Assembly (NCBI GenBank): GCA_000708835.1
Contig: DF237138.1
Coordinates: 62,001 to 126,000 of the forward strand
DNA: 64,000 bases
Source of the DNA: Klebsormidium nitens
Lineage: Eukaryota; Streptophyta; Klebsormidiophyceae; Klebsormidiales; Klebsormidiaceae
Direction: 5' to 3'
The number at the start of each line of letters is the position of its first letter. The stretch's first letter is position 1. The position numbers and the translations under genes are program-made. Positions 1 to 13,100 of this stretch are shown here, in pieces. The notes beneath the pieces are model-generated. The model worked only from the letters and a program-made list of their open reading frames with translations. It was not told the origin of the DNA and searched no databases.

Positions 1-241
1 GTTTATTTTTTTGAAGCGCTGTGTCGAAACAACTTTGCTGTATTTCAAAGCAAAGCTTCTCTCAGCCCGGTTTCCGATTCCCTTTGACAGTAGATTGGTC
101 ATATGGTCAAACCGGAGCAAGAGTTACGCGGCAACCGCCCTAACCCATCTAAGGTTCGGATATTTCGCTATAATTCGAAAACACATCAACGTCTGGACTC
201 CGTTCCTTCAAGCCTCATCATCTCTTTCTCGTGTTGTTCTG

Positions 242-391
242 CAGGAAGCGGTGGACTCGTTCGAGAAGCAGCTCGCAAGTATGAGTGACGTCATTCAGGG
301 GCGACTGAACGCTATCCACGGCGACATGGCGGTCGCCGGGATGTCGCGTTCGACCATTCCGGAAGAAGGGCACGAGGACTTGGACTCTTAG
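242..391 (+). CDS. 3'-terminal exon of an unidentified gene that starts upstream of the window
   Basis: A pyrimidine-rich tract ending in ttctgcag at 234-241 is followed by 49 sense codons and a TAG stop at 389-391. The peptide begins EAVDSFEKQLASMSDVIQ and ends GHEDLDS; it is polar with a short helical, coiled-coil-like start and an acidic end. I recognise no family. The sequence before the acceptor is AT-richer and looks like intron, so the rest of the gene probably lies before base 1. What makes it notable is that the last 50 or so bases, around an ATGTCGCGTTCG motif at 341, recur in degenerate form downstream at 507 and 656. It could also be a chance open frame, but the acceptor, the GC-rich composition and the repeat behaviour match the certain genes in this window. 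Confidence 0.45.
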   Translation, partial: QEAVDSFEKQLASMSDVIQGRLNAIHGDMAVAGMSRSTIPEEGHEDLDS

Positions 392-820
392 CAAGAGCTG
401 GGTTTGACCGGGTGGGTTAAGTTACTTTGTCTGGTCTTTGCATGAGTGACATCTGCGGAGTGGTCTGCGGGATGTTTCGAGACCTTTTGGGGATTTTGTC
501 GATGCCATGTCGCGTTCGATCATCCCGGAAGGAAGGACACAAGGATCTGCGTTCTCGACATTAAATCCAGGCTTAACCGAGCAGGTCAAGTTTCTTTGTT
601 CGGTCCTTGCAAGAGTCGAGTCCGCGGGGGCTTTGCGGGACGTCTTTTGGAGGGCATGTCTCGCTTCGCCCAATTGGATGAGGAGTTGGGTTTTCAGTAA
701 AACCGGGCTCAACCGAGTGATTTGAGTTTCTTTCTTTAGTCCTTTCAAGGGAAGACCGCCGGGTGTTTCGCTGGATGCGCAGCTTAGGATTCTCGGGCGC
801 TTTTCAGGGCATTTTGAGAC
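337..820 (+). repeat. Degenerate tandem units of ~150-170 bp derived from the end of the upstream exon
   Basis: The motif atgtcgcgttcg(a)cattccgga at 341 recurs as atgtcgcgttcgatcatcccgga at 507 and, more decayed, as atgtctcgcttcgcc at 656; a remnant agggcattttgag sits near 808. Shared blocks follow each motif, such as gggttaagttactttgt near 415, caggtcaagtttctttgt near 583 and gagtgatttgagtttcttt near 715. Spacing is about 166, 149 and 152 bases. The copies carry stops and indels, so they are not coding. They resemble the intronic exon copies seen in other genes here, except that they lie beyond a stop codon. Confidence 0.6.
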
Positions 821-1111
821 ACTGTTTTGAAGGGGACAATCGATGATGCAATCAGTGGTGCGTTTGCAGCCAGACGCAACGATTCTTTGGCCAATGGTTC
901 TCGTGACAGGGAATGAAGACACTTCAATGACAAGCTTCTCGGTTTGGAAAGGAAAGGAGACGGATTTGTTCGATACGTCGCGCTCTCTTCCTTCTACAAA
1001 TGCAGCATTCGAGAGCCTGCATGTTTCAGTACACAGAGCGGATCCGCGAGATGGGTTTGGAAGCCTTTCCGTACCGCCTCGTACGGTTATTTCCGTACCA
1101 GATAGTTTCAA

Positions 1112-3472
1112 ACAGTCCTGCTGACATCAGCGGACGTGCATCCGCTTAAAAAGCACATGAGTTCCGCCACATCCGGCTGATTCGGGCTACAGGACCCGGT
1201 AATCCGAATTCACGTGCCGTTCCATTCTGGCGCACTCACAGCCGACCTGTGTTTGATTTGCAGATGCTTCAAACAAAATGCCCTGCGTTGCGAGGGCGAT
1301 GACGATGACAGGCTATATGACGAGTTTGAGGAGTAGTAACACGGATTCGATTGCTCTGCCATATGTAGACAAATCTGAAGGTCTTGGCCCGCTCTAGTTG
1401 GGAGGTTTGTGACTTCTTTGCTGCTGAGCCCTGTAAAGACGTATATACTCGGCAGCTCTTTGTTGTGGGTCAAGGGATGGGGCTGAAGCTAAAATTTGTG
1501 GTATTGTGCGTCAGTCCCATAAACTTCTTGGTGATTGCTATGCCGTGCTCGATTGTTCAATAACATAGTTTCAGTGCTAGGTGTGTCGCGGGACCAGTCA
1601 GATAGGGTCTCTTGTGTGGGGCCTGCTGCTTTGTTTGGAGGAGAGTGTCATAAACTTCCAGCACAGGTCGAGCAAGTCGAGAAAGTCAAACACCTGAACG
1701 TGGTGACTTGTACCTCCAAAAAGAAGAAAATTTCAGAGACTATAGACTAAGATACTGATGACGGTTTCAAGAAATTAACTTATAACATTGATCGATGACA
1801 TATTTGGGATCTATTCAGTTTCGTTTGGCATTTTGCTCGTTCTCGAATTTGGAGGTTGGAGCAAAGTCGGCAAACCCGTCAATCTGTGTAATTACGAAGG
1901 AATGAGGACACCTCAAATCGACAAAGATGAGGTTTCTATGAGCCACCGTGCAAACTAGGTCTTACGTCAAGTAGTATGGTGGATGGCAATGGTTGACGTC
2001 CACCTTAGGGCAGCCAATGGGCTTTCATGTCGACCCCCTTTCAGTTATCAATGACTTGAGCTAAGGTAACGAGGTTGGTGGCGTACTAACTAAGGGGCTA
2101 GCTTATCTTATCTAAACCTGTGAAAGCAAAGAGCAAAACCGGGCTCAACTGGCAAGCGGATTGCTCCATACATGCGTTCGACCACAAATCATATGACCGG
2201 CCATTTTGGATGAATACATGTAGTTGTCAATGTGTGGTTGAGTCCAAGAATTATACTTATAAGCTGAGCGGCATGTGTCAATCTCGAGAAGGCTCTTGAA
2301 TTCCGACTTCGTTTGTTAACGTACGCAAGTTTAGAGTCTACATGGCCGTCAAGTTGAGCTACAATTTTTCCGCCATCCGGACTACGCAACATGGCATGAT
2401 GTCACTATCATGCTTCTGCAATGAGATGATTGCTGGGGTCCATTTCCGTGTTAGACACGATATACAGTTGCACGCCGACGTGAAACGTCCGAGCAGCTTT
2501 ATTTAATTGCATGTACGTGCACACACTAACCGGCATGCACCATACCACACAAATATCCCAGTTTGTTCAATGTCATGGGTTCTATGTTTTAGAACGACTA
2601 CGTGTACAATATTTTGTCTTTTAAATAAGTGCGCGCCCATATCATGCAACCCGAGACTTCAATCAATAATTGCATGCGAGTTACACCATCACGCTTTATC
2701 CACTTTTGATTGAAAGTTTAAGCATGTACGCGTTGTTCATAAACTAACAGGTGAGTCGATGATCATTTGAAAGATGCTGTCATTGTTGCAAACAGCTTCC
2801 ATCACGGGCATATCATCCAACCGTCGCAACACTGATGGTTTCATGCAATCCATACGCTTGGTTCCATGAAATGACTCGAATCTGAATTACGGTCGCAATA
2901 CAACTAAGCTCGGAAGGTTGGCTAGGGCCAAATTTCTGCACACGAAAGTTGCAGACACTAGCTACGCCACTAACCAAGGTACCATTCGGGCTATATGTTA
3001 AAACGCAAACATGCATGATCGAACGGACTTTATACAGGCTACTTGGCTAGCAAGCAAAGCATTGCGTCCAACCTTTGACTTAGCCAGGCTTATCTTTTAC
3101 CTACTTACCTATACCTCTAGCAAGCTGCGCGGCTTCAACAACTAGCTTAGGCCAGTGCTAGACGACTTCAAAAATACCTACCTTCTTGAGCTTACAAGCG
3201 TCACACGTCATCTAGACCTTGTTTGCAATTGTCAATGTGCCCAACAATCATTATTTGTTGATTCTAGATCGTAGGATACTGATGAATTGGAGTTTATCTT
3301 CTGCTTGGAACCTGATCTTTCTTTACTTACTACTTCAATGTGGCAAAGCGGTGCACCTAAAGACTTTGACCAATGGCTATACAAAAACAACACAATTCAA
3401 GCCCTCGCAAACCAACAGGCAGTGGCTGCAGAAGCTCAAAAAACAACTTCGTATTTAGCCAACAAGGACGTA
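1112..3472. other. AT-richer stretch without recognisable genes
   Basis: No frame here shows both exon-like composition and splice sites, and no family motif was recognised. A plus-strand open frame of 130 codons at 3287-3679 overlaps the last exon of the minus-strand permease antisense and is a shadow. The region separates the upstream gene (+) from the 3' end of the permease (-), so it probably holds the 3' flanks of two convergent genes. Confidence 0.5.
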
Positions 3473-6400
3473 TCACTTTTGCAACTCTTCTCCGTTCGCA
3501 AGGAAAATCTCCCTGACGGGGCCCTTGAACCACTTCCGAGCATCAATGATCCACCATCCTCCAACAACAATGACGAGCGCCCCAATAGTGACCGGTGCAT
3601 AGTTCAACCTGCAGCACAAAGGACGAAGCTTACGTCCTACCGTGCAACACAATTAGTAATGGCTTCCCATATCACTTGAGTCCAGTCAACCTATTGTCCA
3701 TAAGTCCTTGAGCTAAGTTTCACCGGAGATCATCATTGAGCCTAAATAAATGTCGATGCCGGAGCCCCCTTGAACGCTTCATAGCAGACTGCAATGCAAG
3801 AAAGGTCGGGTCATGAAGAGTCATCTCAAAATCTTGTTGCGAAGCGGAAAAGCTCGACTCTTCCTCTTGGCAAAAGTGATGCGTTCGGATCCTCACGTGG
3901 TCGAATTGATGGGGTACGTGGTGGGCAGTAGGAAGACCGCGCAGGTGTAACAGATCCACAGGAAGCCCACAAAGCAGATGGGCCGGCTAAATTTGCCTAA
4001 GGAAAAGGGGCCCGGTTGGAAGCGAGCCCCGGGGATTATCATGCGGAAGAAGATAGGCACTCCGTAACCCCCCATCTGCAAAAATTGACAGGGTACTCAG
4101 TTGAAGATAAGTTGGGGACGTCAAAAACTTGCCAATGCTCTTCCTTGCAAAAACCATGGCCAAAAGATGGTCCGGAAACATTGAGAACCAAAGACCCCGC
4201 CGTGCTAAGAAGACGCTAGAAAGCAGGGTGCAAAGCTACAACTCCGTTTCGTTTTTTTCAAAACTACCTTCGGCACTTTCGCGAAGGGTTCGACGAGGAT
4301 ATATCGGGACCCTATCGGGTTGGCAGGATTGTTGAGTCAAAGAGACTCAAACTAACTTCGATGCCAAAAAATTGCAAGAGTTTGGGTGAACCGTTGCTCG
4401 AAACCACCAGGAACGTAGATTGTTTGGTTCATCCTTTTCGACGATCGCAACATTCGTTCACTGTTTGACAAGCGATGACTACCAGACGGATGTCAGTACG
4501 TGCGGACGACTTGTTTCCACTCGCGGTGGACACTAGTTAGGAACATGACAGAGGAGCAAGATACAAAAGCTCTGTCGCGTCCAAAGCTCAAATCATCCAA
4601 GAGTGTACTAGAGGACCTCTCAGTAGGTTCCAAGACGTGTGAAAATATGTTTGAATGATTCTCACCCAACCAATAGTGGCAACGGAGGTGATGGCGCTGA
4701 AGACCACATTGAGCTTCAATATAGGAAGCCCCAGAAGGCACGCAATGAAAGCGGTGAGCCAAACGGCGTTGACCGGGACCTTCAACCGGGGGTGAATGCG
4801 GCGCCAAATGAAGGACCCGGGGATCCCGCCATCACGGGAGAAGGCATACACCTGGCAAACAAAAGTTGTCAAATGGTCGGACGAAGCAACGGAATTATGA
4901 GGTACTCACTGCTAACAAGCCCCTGTACATAAACTTTGAATGTTGGGAGGACAGATTTGATATTCTGTTGTCTCAACGCTCGACTCGACACCAAGTGATC
5001 TCTTCCAAGAACTCCCACCCAGATAGATCCAATGATCGCTTTGGATACGCCCTAGGCGCCCTGCTCGCGGCATCGACTAGACGGCCGGCGTGAGCTAAAC
5101 TTGATCCCCTCTTTGACCTTGACTTTACTTCACCAAAGACGTGCATCGAAGACAAGAAAACGGACAGGCCCAACGCTTCGGCCAATACAAGGTCCACATC
5201 CAACCACTTTGCGGCCCTATGAAGTAAGTTTGTAACTAAAGCTTTGGGTCGAAGAAGGGCAGGCAGCTTACCACTCGGGAGGCGCTGGTCATGATGCTGA
5301 GGCCGCCAAAGAAGAAGGACGAGAAGATGACAAATAGCAGCACAATCGCCCCCGCCGAATTGCCGAAGCGTCCGTGGAAGACATCGTACAAGATTTGTCC
5401 GGGGGGAAAGCTTCCTGCAAAATTAAGAGGGCAGTTAATAAGTAAGCCGAGCAATGTGACAAAGGAGTTATGTAAAAGGTGGGAGCCAAGAGATTTTGCA
5501 GGACTGTTGCGTCGGGAGGGACTAAAGTCTATGCTTCAAGACCGTCGAGAAGCTACGAGGATTGCGAAAAGATCCGAGCCACTCACGTACAAAGCAACCT
5601 CCAAACCCTCCCCCAGTTTCACTTGGAAGGTGCTGTATGAGACCATTCCAGATCCGAATCCCGTCAATCAAAACGGCAGAGTATCTTCACGCGGAATGTT
5701 AGGCCTTGCCTCGACCAAGAAGACTGCTGAGAAGGGAAGAGAAGCAGGGAAAACAGAGGGGTCAAGCCAATGAGCGCGGACGAGAGTAGGAGCGAGCCCT
5801 CCTTCCGAAACAGGCATCTCGTTTACTGAAAAGAGGCTTGTGACTCAAGTTCCACTTTTCCTTACCTAGCTTTGATCCGTTTGTTACCTGTCTTCCTTCC
5901 ACGGAACTGAAACTTTCAGAAAGCGGTCCCTTGAACCTCTCCTCAAAACTTGGAACCGCAAAGCTGCGCACCTGCCGTCTCGTTGTTTGGATCGAAGAGA
6001 TTGCTTGCGTCCCCTTGGATGCTGAAAGTCAGGCTCAGGAGAAAGGCGAATCCCAATGTTACAATGATGCCAAGGCTCGAAAGAATGGCAATCGGCCCGT
6101 TGATATCGGCCCTCGCGGTTTCTTCCGTCAAGTGCGCGGCCGCGTCGTAGCCTGCAAATGCAGAGATGCAGTCGAGTGTGTTGAGTGACGCCCAACTTTG
6201 GATCCTTATGAAAAGTAGATGAAACTTGAACAAACTTAACTGAAGTAACTCTAGCAAGCAGAGAAACGCCTTGCTTGGTGAGACCTCTTCCAACGCCCGA
6301 AAACTTATTGGGTCGGTGAGGTGTGGCTTTCTCAAAAGGCCCTTAGGATGGCCCTTTCTCATGCGTGACATTTATTAAGGACCTAGTGCACAGATGAGGC

Positions 6401-9267
6401 TTTGCTAAGAACGTGTCTCAACTATGATCTATGAGTGTCTTAAGAAGGGCCTTCCTAGCAACAAAAAGCTCCTAACAAACCCTCTGACCGCCTTTAGTTA
6501 CACAAGTGCAGCAACTGTACAAAGAGGCCTTTGGTATTTTGCGTGTCTCAAGGGGACGAGTGTAGACAGCTAGCACATCAGATTCGCCTGATAGACCAAC
6601 CCGCCTTTTTCCAAATGCAACAAGCACACACATATTCCTCAACCGTGGTTGGAAGGCAGTAACGCAATAACAAAGAATGCTCACCAAACAACGCGTAGTG
6701 GCTCATAAGCACCGACAGGATGAACGAGTACGCTTTTGACGTCACTCCGGTAGTCTCCGAATTCGTCACAAAGTTGCCAAACACATAGGATGCCGTCTGC
6801 CGTGTCGGAGCCACGAGCGGCAGCATAATGATCATCACCACTGCTCCGGTGATTTGCAAAAATAAGCTGATCACGTCCAGATACGCTATGATTTCAATCG
6901 CAAAAGTGTTGATCACCGCCCATATGAGCGTCAACCCAATATACATGGCGACAAAGATGCCCTTGGGAGCGAAATAGCCTCCCCCAATGTTGTTTCCGGT
7001 TAGAAGTAGGATGATGATTTGGAGCACTTGCGCCCCAGGGTAGGCTTGTGTAGCCACCGCAAAAATGAGACCGACGGTTTCCAACCACGCAGTTAGCCAA
7101 GAGGCGAGGGGGCCCCATACGGGGCCTGCCAGATGGGCGGCCCAGAAGTAGAGAGACCCCGTAGTCTGCAACAAAGGAAGTTCAGTGGCTTACAGGATGC
7201 AAGAGAATCTGGTTTATGTGGGGGCAGCGGGGTCACACAAAGGTACAAGAAGTGCCTCTGTAATGACTAGCCTAGGCAGCATAGTCTGGGTAATGCACAA
7301 GAACGGGTTACCAATCCTAGCAGTCAAGGCTGAGGCAAGATCCAATCTGGATTTAGAATCATCACCTCCCATCGCTTTTGCTCCAGCTCAGGACCGGGCG
7401 CCAAATCGAATAGACGGTGAAATGTTGTTCAAGTGACAAAGTAGTTGTATCAGAGCAATGAAAGGCAACACCTTTTTCTGAAAGAGGAAGCAACACTCAG
7501 ATTGCCGGCTGAGTATACCGGATTCATCACTTGAAACAGCGGGACTGCTATACGCAACTGGCACAACACCTTGCAAAGGTCGACCGTGCTACACCCACGA
7601 ACTAATGGATCAACCACCAGATGTGCTTTGTCACTGCCGGTCAACGCAACCAAAGTCTCTCTTCCAAACGCGCAAAATCGGCACACCACTCACCGGGAAT
7701 GACGAGCAGATCTCTGCCATGGCGAGCCCCACGAACATGACGAAGAACGAGACGATGACCCAGCCCCAGATAACGCCCACCGGCCCCCCGTTGAGCAGTC
7801 CGAAGCCATACAGCGGAATGATCCCGGTAAACAGCGTCATGGTTGAGAAGGCAATCGCCAGCAGCTTGAACATGCTCTGCACAGAGCCGGGTTAGGCAAC
7901 TTAACCACCTTATAATTTGTAGCACACCTGTCCCGGCTCATGATGCTGAGACATGTGCAGCGTCAAGATCAGTATAATGTAGGATCAACAACCTTAAACT
8001 TCTTTCTAGGAAGAAGCAGGGGGCTTCCCCTAGACGATAGACTCTATGCGACACTTATTACCACCCTGATCATGCGGCCTACATCCAGGATCGGTCCTTC
8101 AACCTGTCTCATGATTTGACGCAGACCTTTCAAACTTGGGGATTAGACCACAACAATTGTTTGCTTGCCCTTTCTTCTTTGATGTAGAAGTCTTGCTTAA
8201 AGGAAGTTTGAGATCGTCATTCCAGAGCCTGGAATGCCATTGGGATGTCTTGATGAAGCCAGGAAAAGAAAGATGTGACAAGCACCGTCAATTACGCTGC
8301 CAGAGAAGAGAGGGTGAACACCCCCACCAACGAGGTGGACAAAAAGGTATCAAGCTCACCAGCTTTCTATTGAGCTCCTGCTTGTAACCTGCAACATGCA
8401 ACAGAGTGCGGTCAGTCACAGCATTACCACTGATACAGCCACAAGTTTCTTCAACGCCCTTATTGAACCAGGTTAGAGCCTACTCACTAACTCCCATCAG
8501 TAGAATCCAGCGAGCGCGGTCTAATCACTAAGGCTTACTGGCGCCCTTGCTGGATAAAGATGCCAAGCAGAACAACCAGGGATCTTTGTACCGGAACAAT
8601 AAACCACAGATGCATAGCAAACAATTGTTTTTATCCTTCTTTGAGATTCAAAATAGGGTGCCTTTCATATTAACCGCTATCCAACCAGAAGAAAACCGAC
8701 AAAGACACCGTTAGGAGGTGAGACTACACCCACATTACCGGTTTGCTTGCAACTTCCTGGGTTTGCCTAACTACATTACCGACTTGCTTGCAACTTCCTA
8801 ACATGTATATTTCCAACAAGGAAAATCCGCAAAAGTCCGCCAAAAAAAAGAAGAGGTGCAAGAGCTTCAGATCCACGTCCCTGTCCACAAAGTGAACCGA
8901 CGGGGGCTCATCTTTCAATAACTTTAAAAGCAGGGAATTCACAGAGAAGACCGAAACAGAAGTCAATTGTGATCAGTAAAAGATTTCTCTGTGATTCAAA
9001 CGAGCAAAAGGAGTACTGACACAGAGGGACTCCATGTGGCAGTTAACAAGCCACGCTGCCATACACAATTACTGACAGCTCCAGACCGAAGGAGAAGGCT
9101 GATCCAAGAACAACTAACTGAGAATGCTAACCTACAAGAGCGCATACTCGGAATCTGCGAGACTCACCCAGCTCGTTCAGCCGCCTCTCTCCCGAGTCGA
9201 TAGCGCCGCCCTCCGGCTGCTGGACAACACTGCCGCCCTCCATCAGAAGCGGCCCGGCTGGAGCCAT
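3473..9267 (-). CDS. Plant-type bidirectional amino-acid / GABA permease (APC superfamily, BAT1-like), 9 exons
   Basis: Predicted 12-helix membrane transporter of the amino acid-polyamine-organocation superfamily, about 538 residues; the Arabidopsis relative BAT1/GABP is of similar size. Exons from the ATG at 9267 down: 9267-9168, 8388-8360, 7876-7694, 7165-6685, 6151-5972, 5414-5272, 4851-4666, 4075-3897, 3608-3473 (TGA). All junctions are GT-AG and phases agree. Recognisable stretches in order: RLNELGYKQELNRKL, a usual N-terminal signature of this family; FKLLAIAFSTMTLFTGI (helix 1); SSFPTTGSLYFWAA across an intron; LFGYDAAAHLTEET, the conserved helix-6 region; FGGLSIMTSASRVVYAFSRDGG; and a C-terminal WWIIDARKWFKGPV. 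A plasma-membrane, Golgi or mitochondrial location cannot be told from sequence alone. It is divergently placed with the PLP enzyme at 10116. No lesions were seen. Substrate is inferred from family only. Confidence 0.93.
8732..8800. repeat. Short tandem duplication, period 41, in intron 1 of the permease
   Basis: A 27-base segment starting acattaccgg at 8732 and ending caacttcct is repeated at 8773 with one or two changes. It lies inside the permease intron between exons 1 and 2 and contains no exon sequence. It is a simple example of the local tandem duplication common in this window. Confidence 0.7.
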
Positions 9268-10115
9268 TCTGCAGGGGCAAAGAAGCGGATCCTGCCCTCA
9301 ACGCTAAAAGAGGGGCCCAGGCTGATCTGCTGATTCAGTGATGGTCAATGTGGGGAAGAAAAACAAGATGGAATTGTTCCAGGAACATCAAAGGCATCAT
9401 ATTATCATTATGATCATTGCAACAATAATGCTCGTGGCATTGGGTGAATTGCATGCATGCACACGTGGCAGTTCTGTTTGTATAATGTACTTGGCACGGC
9501 CGTACTTGCACTACGGCACAATGCCGGCCTCTGTGCCGGCCACTTTCTATCCGCACCGGTTTCCTGTCTGTGCCTGCCACCAGCTCGGGGTAATGTGACC
9601 AGGGTACTCTACCGGCCGTTTTCATTTCCTGACCGATACGCCAGGGGGACGCCAGCACCGCAACTCTTGGTCAACGCAACCAAATAGCAAATGTAGCGGC
9701 GCAACCTCAGCTACCTACCTACTACGTAATAGGGAGCTGTTCAAACTTCAATTCAGAGGACAAGGCTAGAATTCAAGAGTGCCACTGTGACAGTGCTGCG
9801 CTTGCGGTTTCGCTCTAGCCTGGTATCTGCTGCATGCTAGAAGAGGTATACTTCTTTTCATCTAAAAAGGGTGGTGCACACGATGATTACTGATTTGACC
9901 ATCTAGCGGCAACAGGTTTGTTCTCCAAAGCAGTCTGCTGCCGTTCTGTGTTGACACCCTTTCGTACGTTTGAAGCTGGCAAAATCACACAGGCACTACA
10001 TTATCAGCTTTCGGATCCTCGAGGTGAAGTTGCACCCAGTTCAGAAGCTTTTTTGACCTTTGCGAATCATACCACCTCCAAACAAGGCCTTGCAGAAGCT
10101 CAGGACACAGCCACC
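9268..10115. promoter_or_regulatory. Divergent intergenic region between permease and PLP-enzyme genes
   Basis: About 850 bases separate the two start codons, which point away from each other, so both promoters and 5' leaders must lie here. I see no clear TATA box at a convincing distance from either ATG. The reading frame of the PLP enzyme is open upstream of its ATG from about 9918, but it has no ATG there, and the ATG at 10116 has a strong ccaccATGag context. Confidence 0.5.
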
Positions 10116-13100
10116 ATGAGCGGCGAGCCCACTCCAAAGGAGGAAGGCCCCCAGCGACAGGGCCTCTCGCTGGCGACGCTGGCGACCCACGCAGGGATCC
10201 CCCGAAAACCTCTGCTAGCTGGGGGGCAGGATTCTGCTCAGAAGAAGTCTCACACCCTCCCACAGAACGCCCATGTGACCCCCCTGTTTCAGACCACTGT
10301 GTTTGACTTTGACTCCGTCCAAACGGCGGCGGACCAAGTGCTTCGCCAAGGTGTGTACTTGAGTTATTCTGAGTGGTGGTAAAAAGTGGCGCTGCCTAGA
10401 ATCTTTGCATTTGATACACCTTTGCACGTCCCATTCTGCATGTTTGGAATTGCCGCTTGTGCTTGCTGTCTTCAACCATTGCAAACCTTGAAAGAGTGCA
10501 TTACAAGTGTTCCACCCTATGCTGTACATATTGATTGCGATTGAGAAGTGAACCCATGCAGCGTCTTCAAGCTTCTGCCAGTTGTGCCCTGAGTCCAAAT
10601 CTTACTCTGCTTACAACAGCTGATAGAGCTGAGTTTGACTATCTTCACAGGTGCTTATGAGTACGGCCGAGTTGGACTCCCAAACCCACATGAACTAGGC
10701 GCGGCGGTTGCGGCACTAGAGGGGGCAGATGAAGGGGTGGCCACATCGACAGGTGGGTTTGGTTCCCATGAGGCTAGGCTTGTGTCTGGCTCCTGAAGTG
10801 ACTCTTTTGCCGGTTCTGGTAGGACTCACCATCTGAAAGAGGGCTGCGAAAGCGGGGGCTTTTACGATGTTCCCAAGCCTTGTTACCTTCTAAACAAGTA
10901 GGTCTTTCCAAATTCGAAAGGGGCAGAGGCGGGGGGCCAGAAGAAACTGGCAGGATGGTTTGAGCAGGGCTCGTTGATGCCACAATCAACTGTTTGGTTG
11001 AGCTTGCAAAACAGGACAATGCTTGTGGTGAGAAGCCCTTTAGATGGGGGTGGAGAGAGAAGGCTTTGGATTGTAATACAGGTTGACAGTGCCAAGTGAT
11101 GTTGCTTAGTAATCGGATGTTGCTTAGTTATCGGACAAGCTGCTGTCAAAGGCTCTTATTTTCAATGACGATTCCCAACCTGGATGGAGATAGTGTCAGG
11201 GGCAGCCGTAGATACAATGTCTACGACGACACTTGGCAATGGAACCCCAAGCCCGTATCCTCTGAAAGTCCTCACAACCAACATCCAATGTTACATCAAG
11301 TCGACTGTAGCCTTTCTCTTTCCAGGCATGGGTGCTATCGTTGCACTGCTGTCGCATTGCGTTCGGGGGATCCTGTGGTCGCGCAATATAACGTCCACAG
11401 CGGCACTTTCCAAAAGCATTTCAAGCGTGTAACCTGAATGATCTTTCTTACCTTACAAACAGAATTGAGCCTGATGTTGATCCGGGTAATCGCTCCTTTC
11501 GGGAATGGGCGCAATTTCTGCCGCGCTGCTGTCGCACCTGCGCTCGGGGGACGTCGTTATCGCGCAGTACAACGTCTACGGCGGCACTTTTTGATGCTTT
11601 CCATAGCCCGTAAACCTGATACTCTACAGACATGAAGAAAGCCTGATACTGATCCGGGTTTTCACTCTTCCCAGGAATGGGCGCAATCTCCGCCGCACTG
11701 CTGTCGCACCTGCGCTCGGGGGACCCCGTGATTGCGCAGTACAACGGTTTTCCAAGCCCGTAACCGAAGTCCAATTCCTACAGCCAAAAGTAAGCCTGAT
11801 GTTGATCCGAGTCTTCTTTCTTTTCAGGAATGGGCGCAATCTCCGCTTCGCTGCTGTCGCACCTTCGCTCGGGGGACCTTGTCATCGCGCAGTACAACGT
11901 CTACGGCGGCACGCTCGAGTTCCTCGAGCACGACCTGCCGCGCTATGGCGTCACGGTCCTCTTTGAGGACGTCAGCAACCTGGCGCGCGTGGAGGAGATC
12001 CTGATTGGCGCCGGAAGGTTGGATTCCGCACAGACTAAAACGTCGTTGAAAGAGACGCCCAAAACGAGTCACAGTGCTGACGTCAGCTCGAGCAACGGGG
12101 ACCACAACGGGGCAGAGAAGGCAGACGTCACTGCTGATGAAGTGCTCTCAGATAGGGGATCAAGCAGAGAAAAGCCCTCGTTTTTCGACGGTGGATTGAG
12201 CCAGAACGGGAAGCGGCCAGCTGTCAACAAGCCTTGCAAAGTGGTGATCTTTGCAGAGACGGTGTCGAACCCGCTGCTAGTTGTCACGGACATCCGCGCT
12301 CTTGGTGAGCTGTCCAAACGAGCGGGGGCGGTCTTGATGGTGGACCATACGTTTGGGACGCCCCTCCGATCGCGCCCGCTAACAGAGGTGAGGCTGTTTG
12401 TAAAGGGACGCCAGATTGGAGACAGCTCTATTTAAGAGCTGCTTGCTTTGATGAGAGTCAACACTCGAGACCCGCTGTGAATGTAGAGTTCGCCAACACT
12501 GCTTGGTAGTGAAGAACGTACACGTCTCATAGGAAGCTTCGTACGGAACCTCTGTTGTAGTCCTGTAGGATTGAAACACGTGATGCTTCTTGGATTGTTT
12601 GACCTCGAAAATATTGGACCTTGACTTGACTGAATGACTTGTGCTGATGCCGACAGGTTGCTTGTAGTTCATGTCTGGCTATTTGTGAAAGAGTGTTTTT
12701 GAGGGGAGTATAAGTACGCCCGGTCTCCGCCCGATTGCGGAGCTTCGAGAAAGACAAGAATTGTAAAGAAACATGGGGCTTGAAGAAGCAGATCAAGTCG
12801 GATATACAGTCGTAGGCTAGAGTGCACGTTCCGCAGTCGAGTAAGATCAAGGTTCCTTTAGCGACAGCATCGTCGATTAATCATGTTGTAGAGTTCGGAC
12901 GAGCAGAGAATCTGCCTGCGGGTTTGACTGTTGAAAGCAGAGAATCTGCCTGCGGGTTTGACTGTTGAAAGCCTTTTTGCCAAATCTCAAGTTTCAACTT
13001 TACAGGGCGCGGATTCGATATTCACAGCATTGGGATGCATATCAACCAGATTGCAGCCACACTTTGATTGACAGCACTGCCGTTCAGACCCTGCGAAACT

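Noticed and set aside
422-1111. 229-codon minus-strand frame
   Set aside because: It runs antisense through the degenerate repeat units and has no ATG context, splice support or recognisable motif; the repeats explain its openness.
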